DNA of 64,000 nucleotides from S015-6 sp964384945 (GCA_964384945.1 CAYLMK010000001.1:310001-374000); one strand, 5' to 3'; numbered from the stretch's first letter, positions 1 through 8,670 are shown. The notes: generated from the letters alone by a model not told the origin. Numbers and translations: made by a program.

Positions 1-8
1 TCGTTCCG

Positions 9-644
9 ATGGATCCTCAGAAGGTCTATCGGGTATCGCCGGATCTGACGCTCTACCTGAGGGAAACCGTCGTCGTGCTGTGCGTCCGGGCCCTGGCGCT
101 GGTCGAGGCGGAGGTACATATCGGGGGGAAGGCGGTGCGGACCTACCTCGTCGCGGCCGACCACATCGAACAGTACCTCCTCTACGAGATCTTCAGAGAC
201 CGGGAGCTTTACGACCGCCTCATGGGCCCTTCGGAAGAGGAGGTGCGGAAGGTCGGGGAATCCTTCGGAAGACGGCGGCATGAACTCCCTCTGGAAGGCC
301 CCCTTGCTCTGGAATTCGAGATCACGCAGCAGGCCCCTGAAGAGGACCAGCAGTTCGTCAGGGCGTTCGTGGCGTTTCTGGCGGACCAGCCCCTCTGCGA
401 GGGGTTCTACGCATATCCCAGGGGGCGCCCGCCGGCGCCCGCCACCTCCCGGCGGCTCCACCTCGGCGTGGACCCGGAGACCCACGCTCCGGAGGTTTCC
501 AGCCGGTGGCGCTCCGCGGGCCCTTCCGTCGACTGGAGCAAATGGAATACGAAGTGGATCCTTCGGGACAGGCAGTACTTCTTTCAGAAGATGACCATGG
601 ACCTGATGGATCTTCTGAAGTCCCTGGAGGCACCGAACCGCTAG
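9..644 (+). CDS. hypothetical protein, possibly 5'-truncated by the window edge
   Basis: A 211-residue protein that I do not recognise. It has no signal peptide or membrane segment, and is rich in charged residues, Tyr and Trp towards the C-terminus. The ATG at 9 has no visible ribosome binding site because only eight bases precede it, and the frame stays open to the window edge, so the true start may lie upstream. It ends on a TAG that overlaps the stop codon of the convergent DUF72 gene within a CTAG tetramer at 641-644, so the pair has no untranslated space between them. Codon use matches the neighbours, so it is likely a real gene; its function is unknown. Confidence 0.6.
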   Translation: MDPQKVYRVSPDLTLYLRETVVVLCVRALALVEAEVHIGGKAVRTYLVAADHIEQYLLYEIFRDRELYDRLMGPSEEEVRKVGESFGRRRHELPLEGPLALEFEITQQAPEEDQQFVRAFVAFLADQPLCEGFYAYPRGRPPAPATSRRLHLGVDPETHAPEVSSRWRSAGPSVDWSKWNTKWILRDRQYFFQKMTMDLMDLLKSLEAPNR

Positions 645-1390
645 ACCCCGCATCCCCTCTGGAAACGGATCGCATCGCGCGCGGCATCCGGCGTCTGCCA
701 GACGAAGAACCCCTCTGCCCCTTCCTCGGACGCGTCCGAGGCCAGCCTCCGGATCTCGGAGAAGTCGTCTTCCGTGTAGGCCCCCCTTCCCCTCGTCTTC
801 TCCCGCATCCGAAAATAAAAAGCCCTGCCCCGGAAGGGCCTGCTCGCCAGCGGATCGATGCACGGGATCAAGCCGCACTCCCTGCAAAGGACCGCGGCTT
901 CCGGTTCCTGCCATATCCCGTCAGGTTCCCACACCAGGTGAAAGGAACCTCGCTCCACGGAGGCGAAGAAGCGTACCAGGTTCTCCCGGTTCCGGCGGGT
1001 CGGGGTGAAGGAGGCCGGGGTGCGGAACACGATCGCCCGGGCATCCAGGATCCTGGCGGCCCGCTCCGTGATCTCCCACGCCCACCGCGTCTGTTCCGTG
1101 GGCTGAAACGAGCCGAATCGCTCCCCTGCGGCGCGGTCCCAGGAGCGCCGAATCCTTCGGTAGCCCCCGTACGTGGACGGATGGGTGATGAGCTGCCATG
1201 CACGGATCGCAAAAACAAAGCCCTCCGGCGCTTGCCTGCGCCATCGCAGCAGGGTTCGATCCGCGGGCGGATCGAAAAAGCTCTCCTGCGCCTCGACCAT
1301 GCGGAACCGATCAAAGTATTCGGAGAGCTTCATCGAGAAGCCGGCACAGCCGACCCGCCAAGCTCTCCCCGGGATGTTTCCTGTTTCCAC
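641..1390 (-). CDS. DUF72 family protein (YecE-like)
   Basis: A 249-residue protein of the DUF72/YecE family, which folds as a TIM-barrel and whose biochemical role is not firmly known. The family hallmarks are visible: an N-terminal strand RVGCAGFS, a segment resembling the usual VEINSTFY strand (MVEAQESFF), the phrase APEGFVFAIRAWQLITH, and a later strand IVFRTPASFTP. I chose the GTG at 1390 rather than the later ATG (MKLSEYF) because the conserved first beta-strand lies before that ATG, and the length of about 250 residues is then normal. With this start the gene overlaps the end of the upstream nucleotidyltransferase gene by 61 bases, which suggests translational coupling. Family assignment is good; function is inference. 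Confidence 0.8.
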   Translation of the reverse strand: METGNIPGRAWRVGCAGFSMKLSEYFDRFRMVEAQESFFDPPADRTLLRWRRQAPEGFVFAIRAWQLITHPSTYGGYRRIRRSWDRAAGERFGSFQPTEQTRWAWEITERAARILDARAIVFRTPASFTPTRRNRENLVRFFASVERGSFHLVWEPDGIWQEPEAAVLCRECGLIPCIDPLASRPFRGRAFYFRMREKTRGRGAYTEDDFSEIRRLASDASEEGAEGFFVWQTPDAARDAIRFQRGCGV

Positions 1391-2385
1391 CTTCTTCCCC
1401 CATAAAGGCCCTCCTGGTAGGCCCGCCAACGTTGAAACTGGCTGCAGATCACGGAAAACTGCTCCTCGTCGTCGATATCGAGGGCCGCGCCTCCGTACGT
1501 GGTCGAGGCCATGGCGAATCGCGTTCTCAGAAGGGCGCCGATGTCCTGTTCCACCCTGCGCTTGTCGAGGAATCTCCGGAGCGGCCGATTCAGTGGCATC
1601 CAGGGAATTCGGCCCAGGAGCCGGCACACATGGAGAAGCAGAAATCGGAAGATCATCCCGAAGGTGAGCTCCGGCAGGCCCAGCAAGGCTCGGAAAAGGA
1701 GCAGAATGTTCCGCCACCGTCTCTGATGACGGAAGCGGTACATCAGTTGAGCGTAATGGGGATTGACCACCCGGAAAGCCCGGATCATGTGCAGGTTGTT
1801 CTGCCGTTCCCGGGAATCCTTGAAATGAAAATAGGAAAGCCGTATTCCCGGCACACCCTTGTCCGGGTAGTACGGCTCCAAGGCCTCGGCGGGCGTGGTT
1901 CCCGCGATGTAGTCGTAACGGTCCAGGTCACACCCCTCGATGAACTCTTCCAGCTCGTAGGGCGTCAGCAAGGGCATGTCCGATCCCAGGAAGAGAACCG
2001 CCTTGCCCTCATAGCGGGCGCGGAGAGCTTCCTCGGGCAGAGGTTTCCCCTCCGGTCCAATCGGATCCAGGGTTGTCAGGAAGGTGTTCCACCCGTTCTC
2101 CAGGAACGAGTCCCGCTGCTCGACGACGACCACCTCCTTGTTCCCTTCCCTTCCGACCTCCTGCCCTTCCAGGGCCTCCAGGATCTCCCGTCTCGGCCCC
2201 ACCACGAAGATCCGGCGGACGTACCGGCATCGCTGCAGCGCCGAAATCACGTAAGCGAGCACGGGAACGCCCTCGATCGGGAGCAGCGCCTTGTTTTGGC
2301 CGCACACCGGTCTGTAGGCGCCCCGGTCTCCGGCCAACACGACGGCATCCAGAGATTCCCTCGGGTCATTCCAGGTATCGGGCAT
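1330..2385 (-). CDS. MobA-like nucleotidyltransferase (NTP transferase domain)
   Basis: A 351-residue protein with a GT-A type NTP-transferase fold. The N-terminal signature is clear: VVLAGDRGAYRPVCGQNKAL carries the LAGxxGxR..NKALLP pattern that binds the nucleotide, and FLGSDMPLLTP is the metal-binding Asp motif. Proteins of this type activate a sugar phosphate, CMP-type intermediate or molybdopterin by transfer of a nucleotidyl group. The C-terminal half (about 230-290) has a basic, hydrophobic stretch (FRALLGLPELTFGMIFRFLL) not present in short MobA proteins, so membrane association is possible. The ATG at 2385 follows a GGGGACGG sequence; the longer upstream open frame has no family homology. 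The exact substrate cannot be told from sequence. It is probably co-transcribed with the overlapping DUF72 gene. Confidence 0.75.
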   Translation of the reverse strand: MPDTWNDPRESLDAVVLAGDRGAYRPVCGQNKALLPIEGVPVLAYVISALQRCRYVRRIFVVGPRREILEALEGQEVGREGNKEVVVVEQRDSFLENGWNTFLTTLDPIGPEGKPLPEEALRARYEGKAVLFLGSDMPLLTPYELEEFIEGCDLDRYDYIAGTTPAEALEPYYPDKGVPGIRLSYFHFKDSRERQNNLHMIRAFRVVNPHYAQLMYRFRHQRRWRNILLLFRALLGLPELTFGMIFRFLLLHVCRLLGRIPWMPLNRPLRRFLDKRRVEQDIGALLRTRFAMASTTYGGAALDIDDEEQFSVICSQFQRWRAYQEGLYGGRRWKQETSRGELGGSAVPASR

Positions 2386-2713
2386 GATCCGTCCCCGTTT
2401 CGTCCTCTTTCGGAAGGACCCGGAGGCCCTCCGCCCCCTTTTACTCGAAGTGGGAAAAGCGAAGCAACCCCTTTCTGCGGCTCGTCGGTGGTCCCTCTCG
2501 TATCCCTCATCGAGGAAGACGGCCCGCGTCCTGTTTCCCTCGAATCGAAGATGTCCGCACTTTTTTTCTTGAAATATGCCTTTCCGTATATTATGTAGGA
2601 CGAGAATCAACCCTCTCGGAAAGCACGACGGGCCCCTCGGCAGCCGGCGGCAAGGCACCGACTGCGGCTTTGCCGGTTCCGAAAACGATCCACAAGAAAA
2701 GGAGACCCAGAGC
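2386..2713. other. divergent intergenic region upstream of HU
   Basis: 328 bases separate the nucleotidyltransferase start and the HU start. No convincing gene is seen. The centre (about 2561-2600) is clearly AT-rich against a GC-rich background and holds the best promoter candidate for HU, listed separately. The remainder is GC-rich and featureless to my eye. Confidence 0.5.
2569..2594 (+). promoter_or_regulatory. candidate AT-rich promoter for the HU gene
   Basis: TTGAAA (2569-2574) is followed by overlapping -10-like hexamers TATATT (2587-2592) and TATTAT (2589-2594). The spacing (12-14 bases) is short for sigma-70, so the exact elements are uncertain, but this is the only AT-rich tract in the region and sits about 120 bases upstream of the HU start. 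Confidence 0.35.
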
Positions 2714-2995
2714 ATGACCAAGGCCGAACTGATCGACAAAGTCTCACAACAAATCTCCAAGTCCGCAGAGGTCAGCAAGAAGGCGACCGGAGAGATCATC
2801 GACCTCGCCGTTGAAGAGATCGCAAAGGCGATCAAGAAGGAGAAGCGGTTCAGCTATCCCGGCTTCGGGACCTTCCACGTCAGGGCCCGGAAGGCCCGAA
2901 AAGGCCGCAATCCCCAGACCGGCGAGGAAATCAGCATCAAGGCCAGCAAGACCGTTTCGTTCAAGCCGGCCCCCGAACTGAAGAACAAGCTCTAG
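2714..2995 (+). CDS. hup: HU family DNA-binding protein
   Basis: A 93-residue histone-like protein of the HU/IHF family, a nucleoid protein that binds and bends DNA as a dimer. Hallmarks are the N-terminal MTKAELIDKVS helix, the FSYPGFGTFHVRARKARKGRNPQTGEE beta-arm region (GFGTF plus the RxGRNPxTG arm tip), and the C-terminal FKPAPELKNKL helix. Length is typical. The ATG at 2714 is preceded by AAGGAG at 2698-2703. It sits alone, divergent from the nucleotidyltransferase gene and convergent with fusA. HU rather than IHF is likely from the SIKASKTVSFKPA ending, but the two are close. Confidence 0.95.
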   Translation: MTKAELIDKVSQQISKSAEVSKKATGEIIDLAVEEIAKAIKKEKRFSYPGFGTFHVRARKARKGRNPQTGEEISIKASKTVSFKPAPELKNKL

Positions 2996-3071
2996 CCGGG
3001 CCTCGGGCGGCCCGCAAGTTCGGGGAGGCGTGGGGGCCAAGGGGATCGGCGGAGAGGGGACGGCCGGCCTG

Positions 3072-5120
3072 TTATTTCTTCTCCTGCGCTTCGTCGAAGC
3101 GTTCGAACTGCATCGTAAAAGTACCCCGGCCCTTGCTGGCGGAGCGCAGGTCCGTCGAGTAGCCGAACATCTCGGACAGGGGGATGGAGGCGCGGATCTC
3201 GGTAATGTGCCTCTTGGGAAGAATCTCGAGGATCTTTCCCCTTCGCGCCTGCACATCCCCGATGACTCCGCTCGCGTACTCTTCCGGCACGACGATATCG
3301 ACCGACATGATCGGTTCCAGAAGAATCGGCTTCGCACGTTCGTAGGCCCTTTGAAACGTGGTCGCCGTCGCAATTCGGAAACCCAGAGGCGTGGACACGC
3401 CCTCACGGTACTCCGCCCCGAGCAGTGTGCCGATCACGTCCACGACGGGATAACCGCCGAGTGACCCGCTGACGCAGGACTCGTGAAAGGCCTCCTCCAC
3501 GGCCTGGAGACACTCGGGCGGCAGCCGCTCTTCCTCCGGCAGGGCCGAAACGATGCGGTTCCCCGCGCCGCGGGCCTGAGGTCCGACACGCAGGCGCACC
3601 GCCCCTGCCTGCTGCTTGCCGGCGATTTCCCTCGAAAACTCTCCCTGTTCTTCCGCGGTCTGCGTGGCCGTCTCGCGGTAGACGACCTGGGGCCGCCCCA
3701 CGTTCGCCTGCACGGAGAACTCCCGGGTCAACCGTTGGACCAGCACGTTCAGGTGCAACTCTCCCATGCCGGAAATGAGGGTTTGGCCGGATTCCTCGTC
3801 GGAACGAAACCGGAACGTAGGGTCTTCGGCCGCGAGCTTTTCCAGGCTGGCGAAGAGCTTCTCCTGGTCTGCGATGCTCTTGGGTTCAATGGCGATCGAG
3901 ATCACCGGCTCCTGAAACTGCATGGCCTCCAACACGATAGGGTGCGTCTCGTCGCAGAGCGTATCTCCGGTGCGGACCGTCTTGAGTCCCGTAGCCGCTA
4001 CAATGTCGCCCGCCTCGGCCTGCGGAACCCTCTTCCGCTGGTTTGCATGCATCTGAAAAAGCCGGGCGACCCGTTCCCGCTCTGCGAGGCTTGCGTTGTA
4101 AAGGACCTTCTCGGGCTTCATCGTCCCGGAATAGACCCTCAGGTAGCTGAGCTTGCGCCCCTCTTCCATGGCGATCTTGAATACCAGGGCCGTCAACGGA
4201 CCGTCCACCTTCGCTTCCCGCTGAACGGTCTCATGGGTCGAGGGATCGAAACCGGTCACCGGCGGGATGTCCGGAGGGGAGGGAAGGTAGTCGACCACAC
4301 CGTCGAGCAGGGGTTGCACGCCCCGGTTCCGATAGGCGGCTCCGCAGAATACGGGTGTGATCCCCAGGCGCAAGGTCGCGTTACGGATCGCCTTGCGGAT
4401 TTCCGCGTCGGTGATCGCCTCTTCCTGAACATACTTTTCCATGAGGACGTCGTCCCACTCGGCAATCTTCTCGAGCAGCACGTCCCGGAGCTTCTTCGCC
4501 TCCCGCTCCAGGGCAAGGGGGATTTCCACTTCTTCGTAGGTGTCCCCCAGCTCCCCCTGATTCCAGACAACGCCGCACATCCGAACGAGATCGATCACCC
4601 CCCGGAACCCCTCCTCCGACCCGAAGGGAATCTGACAGCAGACCGGGTTCGCCCCCAGCTTCTTCTTCATCATCTCCACGGCGCCGTGGAAATCGGCCCC
4701 GACCCGGTCCATTTTGTTGATGAATGCCAGGCGCGGAATGCGATACCGGTCGGCCTGATGCCAAATGGTCTCGGACTGGGGCTCCACCCCCTCGACCGCG
4801 GAAAACACAAACACGGCGCCGTCGAGCACCCGGAGGGAGCGCTCCACCTCGACCGTGAAATCCACGTGGCCCGGGGTGTCGATGAGGTGTATGTCACACC
4901 CCTTCCATTCGAGATAGGTCACGGCCGAGGTGATCGTGATTCCCTTCTCCTGTTCCTCGGGCATCCAGTCCATGACGGCCTGGCCGTCGTGGACCTCCCC
5001 CATGCGATGGATTCGGCCCGCGTAAAAGAGAATACGCTCGGTCAACGTCGTCTTGCCCGCATCGATGTGCGCGACGATACCGATGTTGCGTATCTTCTTC
5101 AGTCGAGACTTGTCAGCCAT
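3072..5120 (-). CDS. fusA: elongation factor G
   Basis: A 682-residue translational GTPase that drives ribosomal translocation. All G motifs are present: the P-loop AHIDAGKTT (17-25), switch I GITITSA, switch II DTPGHVDF, and NKMD; domains II to V follow, ending in the characteristic FGYSTDLRSASKGRGTFTMQF. The start MADKSRLKK (5120) is the usual EF-G beginning; the frame opens further upstream but that part has no homology. It stands outside the usual rpsL-rpsG-fusA-tufA operon, between HU and a LysM lipoprotein, so it could be the sole gene or a second EF-G paralog (EF-G2 type); the window cannot decide. The Shine-Dalgarno sequence is weak. Switch I and switch II are fully conserved, arguing for an active GTPase. 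Confidence 0.93.
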   Translation of the reverse strand: MADKSRLKKIRNIGIVAHIDAGKTTLTERILFYAGRIHRMGEVHDGQAVMDWMPEEQEKGITITSAVTYLEWKGCDIHLIDTPGHVDFTVEVERSLRVLDGAVFVFSAVEGVEPQSETIWHQADRYRIPRLAFINKMDRVGADFHGAVEMMKKKLGANPVCCQIPFGSEEGFRGVIDLVRMCGVVWNQGELGDTYEEVEIPLALEREAKKLRDVLLEKIAEWDDVLMEKYVQEEAITDAEIRKAIRNATLRLGITPVFCGAAYRNRGVQPLLDGVVDYLPSPPDIPPVTGFDPSTHETVQREAKVDGPLTALVFKIAMEEGRKLSYLRVYSGTMKPEKVLYNASLAERERVARLFQMHANQRKRVPQAEAGDIVAATGLKTVRTGDTLCDETHPIVLEAMQFQEPVISIAIEPKSIADQEKLFASLEKLAAEDPTFRFRSDEESGQTLISGMGELHLNVLVQRLTREFSVQANVGRPQVVYRETATQTAEEQGEFSREIAGKQQAGAVRLRVGPQARGAGNRIVSALPEEERLPPECLQAVEEAFHESCVSGSLGGYPVVDVIGTLLGAEYREGVSTPLGFRIATATTFQRAYERAKPILLEPIMSVDIVVPEEYASGVIGDVQARRGKILEILPKRHITEIRASIPLSEMFGYSTDLRSASKGRGTFTMQFERFDEAQEKK

Positions 5121-5317
5121 GTCGAAGCCGGGAGATGCGAAGGGACGGTTTTCGTTTGTTTCAAACGTAAAGCGGTATATGTTAGCACGCGATACCGGGC
5201 CCATCAACAAGGAGAACCCTTCGCGCGACAGCGGGCGGGCGGACCGGCTTGCCGGAAAAAGGCGTCGAAGAGGCGCCGCGCGCGGGCCTCGCGCCGTTCC
5301 GAGGGCTCAACCCCCTC

Positions 5318-6343
5318 CTAGGGCAGGGTGGTCGAAAGCGAGTCGAGCGCCTTGACGAGATCCTCGGCTTCCTTCAGCTTCTTCTCCACGTCACGCCGCC
5401 CGGGGTCCAGTCGCAGGGCCGCCTTCCAGCAGCGGCACGCCTCCTTGGGCTCCGAGTTCCGGAGCGCTTCCTCCCCGAGTCTGTCATAGTGCGCGGCCCC
5501 TTCCTGACGGCATCGAGTCAGGCAGAGCCTTGCTTCCTCGCTGTGGGGGGAGTTTTGGGGTATGGAACCGAAGTACCCGCAGGCCTTTTCGTATTCGCCC
5601 ACCTCCAGCGCGAGCTTGCCCTGCTTGAGCGCCTCCCGTTCTTTCTTGGCGGTGTCCTGCTTGCGGGGAGGAAAAACCGGGATCTTCAGAGAATCGCCTT
5701 CCTTCAGAGAGCCGGGATCTTCCAGCCGGTTGTAGTCGGCGAGGAAGCGGCCCAGCTTCGGGTCCCCATAGTACTGCCGGGCCACTGCCTCGAGGCTCTC
5801 CCCGGCCTCCACCGGGTGGAGGACCATCCTCACGGGACGGGTACAGCCGAACAGGATCCCTCCCACCCGGCCGGCCTCGTCCTTGCCCTCATCGCATGAC
5901 GGCCGCCACGGGACGTAGATTCGGTCGTAAGGCTTGAGCTTCGTGGGAGATTTGATCCCGTTGGCCTCGGCCAGCAAAGGCCATTTGGCCGCATCGTTGT
6001 AGTAGTAGGCGGCGATTGCAGAGAGGGTGGTTCCCGGGTAGACGGTGCTGTAGAGTTTCGCGTTCAGTTTGTCCCGGTACGAGAGCGCCTCGGGATGGCC
6101 GGGACGCCTCCTCAGCACGTCCTCGATAAGGCTCCTCGCCCTGTCCGTCTCTCCCCTTTCGAGGCATTGCCGGACTTCCAGAAGCCTTGCGGCGATCTCT
6201 GCGGATGAGCCCTCGTCGGGTTGTGGCTCCAGTTCCTTCTTTTCTACAATCCGAACCTCCTGCCCGGCGGGGATGCAACCGACCAGGCATCCCGCGCTTC
6301 CGATCAAGATACCCAGAATTGTCACCGAACGGAAAATTTTCAT
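5318..6343 (-). CDS. LysM-domain lipoprotein with TPR-like helices
   Basis: A 341-residue probable lipoprotein. The signal peptide MKIFRSVTILGILIGSAG runs into a lipobox LVGC (Cys23; Cys19 in SAGC is an alternative). After a short TPR-like helical pair (about 50-90) come two LysM-like modules: one around 95-145 (YPGTTLSAIAAYYYND ending in RIYVP) and one around 170-220 (VEAGESLEAVARQYYGD ending in LKIP). The C-terminal third is again TPR-like. LysM modules bind peptidoglycan, so the protein probably bridges the membrane and the cell wall. The start at 6343 is supported by a strong GGAGGAGG. It is divergent from the TPR membrane protein gene at 6571, and the two may be related envelope functions. 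The specific role is unknown. Confidence 0.8.
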   Translation of the reverse strand: MKIFRSVTILGILIGSAGCLVGCIPAGQEVRIVEKKELEPQPDEGSSAEIAARLLEVRQCLERGETDRARSLIEDVLRRRPGHPEALSYRDKLNAKLYSTVYPGTTLSAIAAYYYNDAAKWPLLAEANGIKSPTKLKPYDRIYVPWRPSCDEGKDEAGRVGGILFGCTRPVRMVLHPVEAGESLEAVARQYYGDPKLGRFLADYNRLEDPGSLKEGDSLKIPVFPPRKQDTAKKEREALKQGKLALEVGEYEKACGYFGSIPQNSPHSEEARLCLTRCRQEGAAHYDRLGEEALRNSEPKEACRCWKAALRLDPGRRDVEKKLKEAEDLVKALDSLSTTLP

Positions 6344-6570
6344 GGAACCTCCTCCTCCAGAGGCCTGGCGCCCTGCCGGAGGGTGACCACACACCCCCGG
6401 TCGACCCACCCTTTACATTCTTTTCGGTCATTTCGGCGCGAACCTGAAACCCGGCCAGAGCCTGGCACTGAACTTGCAGAAACTGCTGCCTCGGGTTTCT
6501 TGTTCCGGCGAACCCCGACCTCCACCCCGGGGAACGATGCGGGAACTTCTTCCCCGGAATCGAGCGAGCC

Positions 6571-8181
6571 ATGATCGGATACAACAGCCGAGAGATCTTT
6601 CAGGACGCAACCTACGATGTTCAGACACAGCAACTGAGCAGCCCGAAAAGATCCGTCGAAACCCACGTGTATCGAAACGGGAAGATCGTCTCGACGGTCC
6701 GTTCCGACATCCCGGCAGACGCTCCGATCGACTCCCTCGAGGAGCGAATGCGCAACCAGCACGAAGAGGTCTGCGGGAGGGTGCGAGAGGGCACCTACGA
6801 ACTGGTCTTCCTGAGAATCTCCAGGGGAATCATCGCCTTCGAGTCGCAGGACTATGGGCAGGCCCTCGAATGCTTCGAGACCGTGCTCACCATCGACGAG
6901 ACCCATGCCGAGGCGAACGCCTATCTGGACAAGCTCCGGGCCTCCCTGACTCGGGACGAACCCGGCAGGCGCAGGGTCCTGGAGGGATACCGCAAGCAGA
7001 TCGAGGCCCTCGAGTCCTCGAATCGGATCCTGGAGGCCGCCCGCAAAAGGACCATGTTGACCCGGATGTTCGAAGCGCCGGACCCTCCGAATGCGAAAAA
7101 CGGGGAAAGGCTCCGAACGGCGGATCGGGACCGGCTCAAAACGCTCGCCGGGGCGCCGGAGTTCCTCGCCTGCCTCCGGGAAAGCGTGGCTACGAGATTC
7201 CGGGAAAACCTCCTTCCCGAGCTCCGGAAGCGCGTCCCTCGGACGGTCGGCCGGAAATGGATCCCGGCGATCCGTCGAGCCCTTGTCCCCGCGCTCCGGG
7301 ATACCGTGCTTTCGAAAATCAGGGACCGCCTCCTGCCGATTCTCCGGGACACCCTGGTCCCGATGATTCGAGAGAAGCTTTTTTCCAGGCACCTCCTCGT
7401 CACCCTTTCCGCCTTTCTGCTCATGATCCTTTCCGGGCTGATCGCGGCCGACTTGCAGGTCCGGCTCGATCCCGCATACCACACCTCCCTGGGCAAGGAA
7501 TACCTGGAAGGAAACCGGACCGCTCAGGCCCGCAACCTCTTCTACGGCATCCTCGGACAGAACCCGGCATCCCGGGAGGCGCTCGAAGGCTTCTGGGATA
7601 CCTTCCGCAGGGACCGGGACTACCCGAAGGCTGTTGAAATGCTGGAGGCATTGGTCGAGAACCCGCAATCGGATTCCCGGCTCCGCTTCTACCTGGCAGA
7701 GGCCTGCCGGCTCGCTTCGCGCTACGCCGAGGCGATTCCTCACTATGAGCAGGCCATGCGGAGCGGCTTTTCGGAACTGCCCTGCAAGATCGGCTTGGGG
7801 GTGTGCCTTCTCGAAGTGCAGGGGCCGCAGGCCGCCATCGATCTCTTGGAAGGCCTTCTCCTGCGAGGCGCGGACGACTACCGGCTCGACTACTGTCTCG
7901 GCAGGTCCTACCAGGCAAGCGGTCGCCTGGGACGCGCGTCGGTCCACTACTCTCGCGCGCTTCAGAAGCGTCCCGATTCGGCTCCGATCTACCGTGCGTT
8001 GGGCGACTGCCTGGGGGGCATGCATCAGGAAGAAAGGGCGGAAGGGCTGCGGCGGAAGGCCGCAAGCCTGGATGCGTCCGTCGGCGGCGCGGGTTCGCCA
8101 TGCCCAGGTGCCGAACCGCGCGCGGCAGGGGAAACGGCCGAGCCTGCTGCCGGCAACTGCTTCCCCTTCCCTCTGATCTGA
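6571..8181 (+). CDS. TPR membrane protein with octapeptide tandem repeat
   Basis: A 536-residue protein that I cannot assign to a named family. Residues about 70-120 form a TPR-like pair (ALECFETVLTIDETHAEANAYL). Residues 200-270 are a basic amphipathic region with a regular eight-residue repeat: five consecutive units (7261-7380) follow the pattern [IVL]P.[IL]R..[LV], for instance IPAIRRAL, VPALRDTV, LPILRDTL and VPMIREKL; degenerate copies precede them. One membrane segment follows (LLVTLSAFLLMILSGLIA), then a C-terminal TPR array (about 300-500). The repeat side would be cytoplasmic by the positive-inside rule, the C-terminal TPRs periplasmic. Start choice: the ATG at 6571 has only a weak GAG-rich ribosome binding site. 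A scaffold function is inference. Confidence 0.7.
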   Translation: MIGYNSREIFQDATYDVQTQQLSSPKRSVETHVYRNGKIVSTVRSDIPADAPIDSLEERMRNQHEEVCGRVREGTYELVFLRISRGIIAFESQDYGQALECFETVLTIDETHAEANAYLDKLRASLTRDEPGRRRVLEGYRKQIEALESSNRILEAARKRTMLTRMFEAPDPPNAKNGERLRTADRDRLKTLAGAPEFLACLRESVATRFRENLLPELRKRVPRTVGRKWIPAIRRALVPALRDTVLSKIRDRLLPILRDTLVPMIREKLFSRHLLVTLSAFLLMILSGLIAADLQVRLDPAYHTSLGKEYLEGNRTAQARNLFYGILGQNPASREALEGFWDTFRRDRDYPKAVEMLEALVENPQSDSRLRFYLAEACRLASRYAEAIPHYEQAMRSGFSELPCKIGLGVCLLEVQGPQAAIDLLEGLLLRGADDYRLDYCLGRSYQASGRLGRASVHYSRALQKRPDSAPIYRALGDCLGGMHQEERAEGLRRKAASLDASVGGAGSPCPGAEPRAAGETAEPAAGNCFPFPLI

Positions 8182-8254
8182 CCGACCGTCCGGCGGCCCT
8201 CGCGTCGAGGCTCCGTCCTCCTGCCGGAAGCCCGTCGGCCGCAACGAATCGGGA

Positions 8255-8283
8255 TTGACTTTGCCATTCGATTTGACTACTGT
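8255..8283 (+). promoter_or_regulatory. sigma-70 type promoter for the Cys-rich protein gene
   Basis: TTGACT (8255-8260), a 17-base spacer and TACTGT (8278-8283) make a reasonable sigma-70 promoter, with a good -35 and a poor -10. The start of transcription would be near 8290, about 55 bases before the ATG at 8345. Confidence 0.45.
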
Positions 8284-8344
8284 GGAAGTTCGATCGATTC
8301 TTCACCAACCCTATTGGGAATCAGGAACGGTTGCGGGGCCCAAG

Positions 8345-8668
8345 ATGCAAATCAGCAAATGCCACTTTTGCAACACGCCGATCTACCCGGGGGACAAGAG
8401 GTGTGGCATTACCATCCGCATCTTTCCGGACCAGGAGGACGATTCGCTCTGGGAGGAACCCTGCCCGGATCACGGCCTGTGCATGGAAGAATGTCTCTCC
8501 GGAATCTGTGCCTGCGAGGAAGAGGATCCGGAACTGGAGGAAGAGTTCTTCCAGGAAGCACACGTGGTCCTGTGCAAGGATTGTCAGGACCAGTTCCTGT
8601 CCAACCCCTCTCTCAAGGAAAGCCTCTTCTTCCTGCGGAGGGAGGCCAGCCACAAGGCCGTCCACTAG
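8345..8668 (+). CDS. small cysteine-rich, probably metal-binding protein
   Basis: A 107-residue acidic protein with ten cysteines at 6, 9, 20, 40, 46, 50, 55, 57, 77 and 80, including two CxxC pairs (CHFC and CKDC) and a central CPDH-x2-C-x3-C-x4-CxC cluster. Such spacing suggests one or two zinc sites (treble-clef or ribbon-like) or an iron-sulfur cluster. The remainder is very acidic (EEEDPELEEEFF). I do not recognise the family. The ATG at 8345 is preferred because the cysteine pattern starts just after it; the open frame upstream begins at a TTG lying inside the likely -35 box. It is followed by a hairpin and then a convergent kinase gene, so it is likely transcribed alone. Confidence 0.65.
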   Translation: MQISKCHFCNTPIYPGDKRCGITIRIFPDQEDDSLWEEPCPDHGLCMEECLSGICACEEEDPELEEEFFQEAHVVLCKDCQDQFLSNPSLKESLFFLRREASHKAVH

Positions 8669-8670
8669 CA

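Noticed and set aside
2996..3071. Terminator between HU and fusA
   Set aside because: GC-rich partial inverted repeat (CGGGC / GCCCG) but long loop and no T tract.
8255..8344. TTG start giving a 137-residue Cys-rich protein
   Set aside because: The TTG lies within the predicted -35 element and the added residues have no homology to the Cys-rich part.
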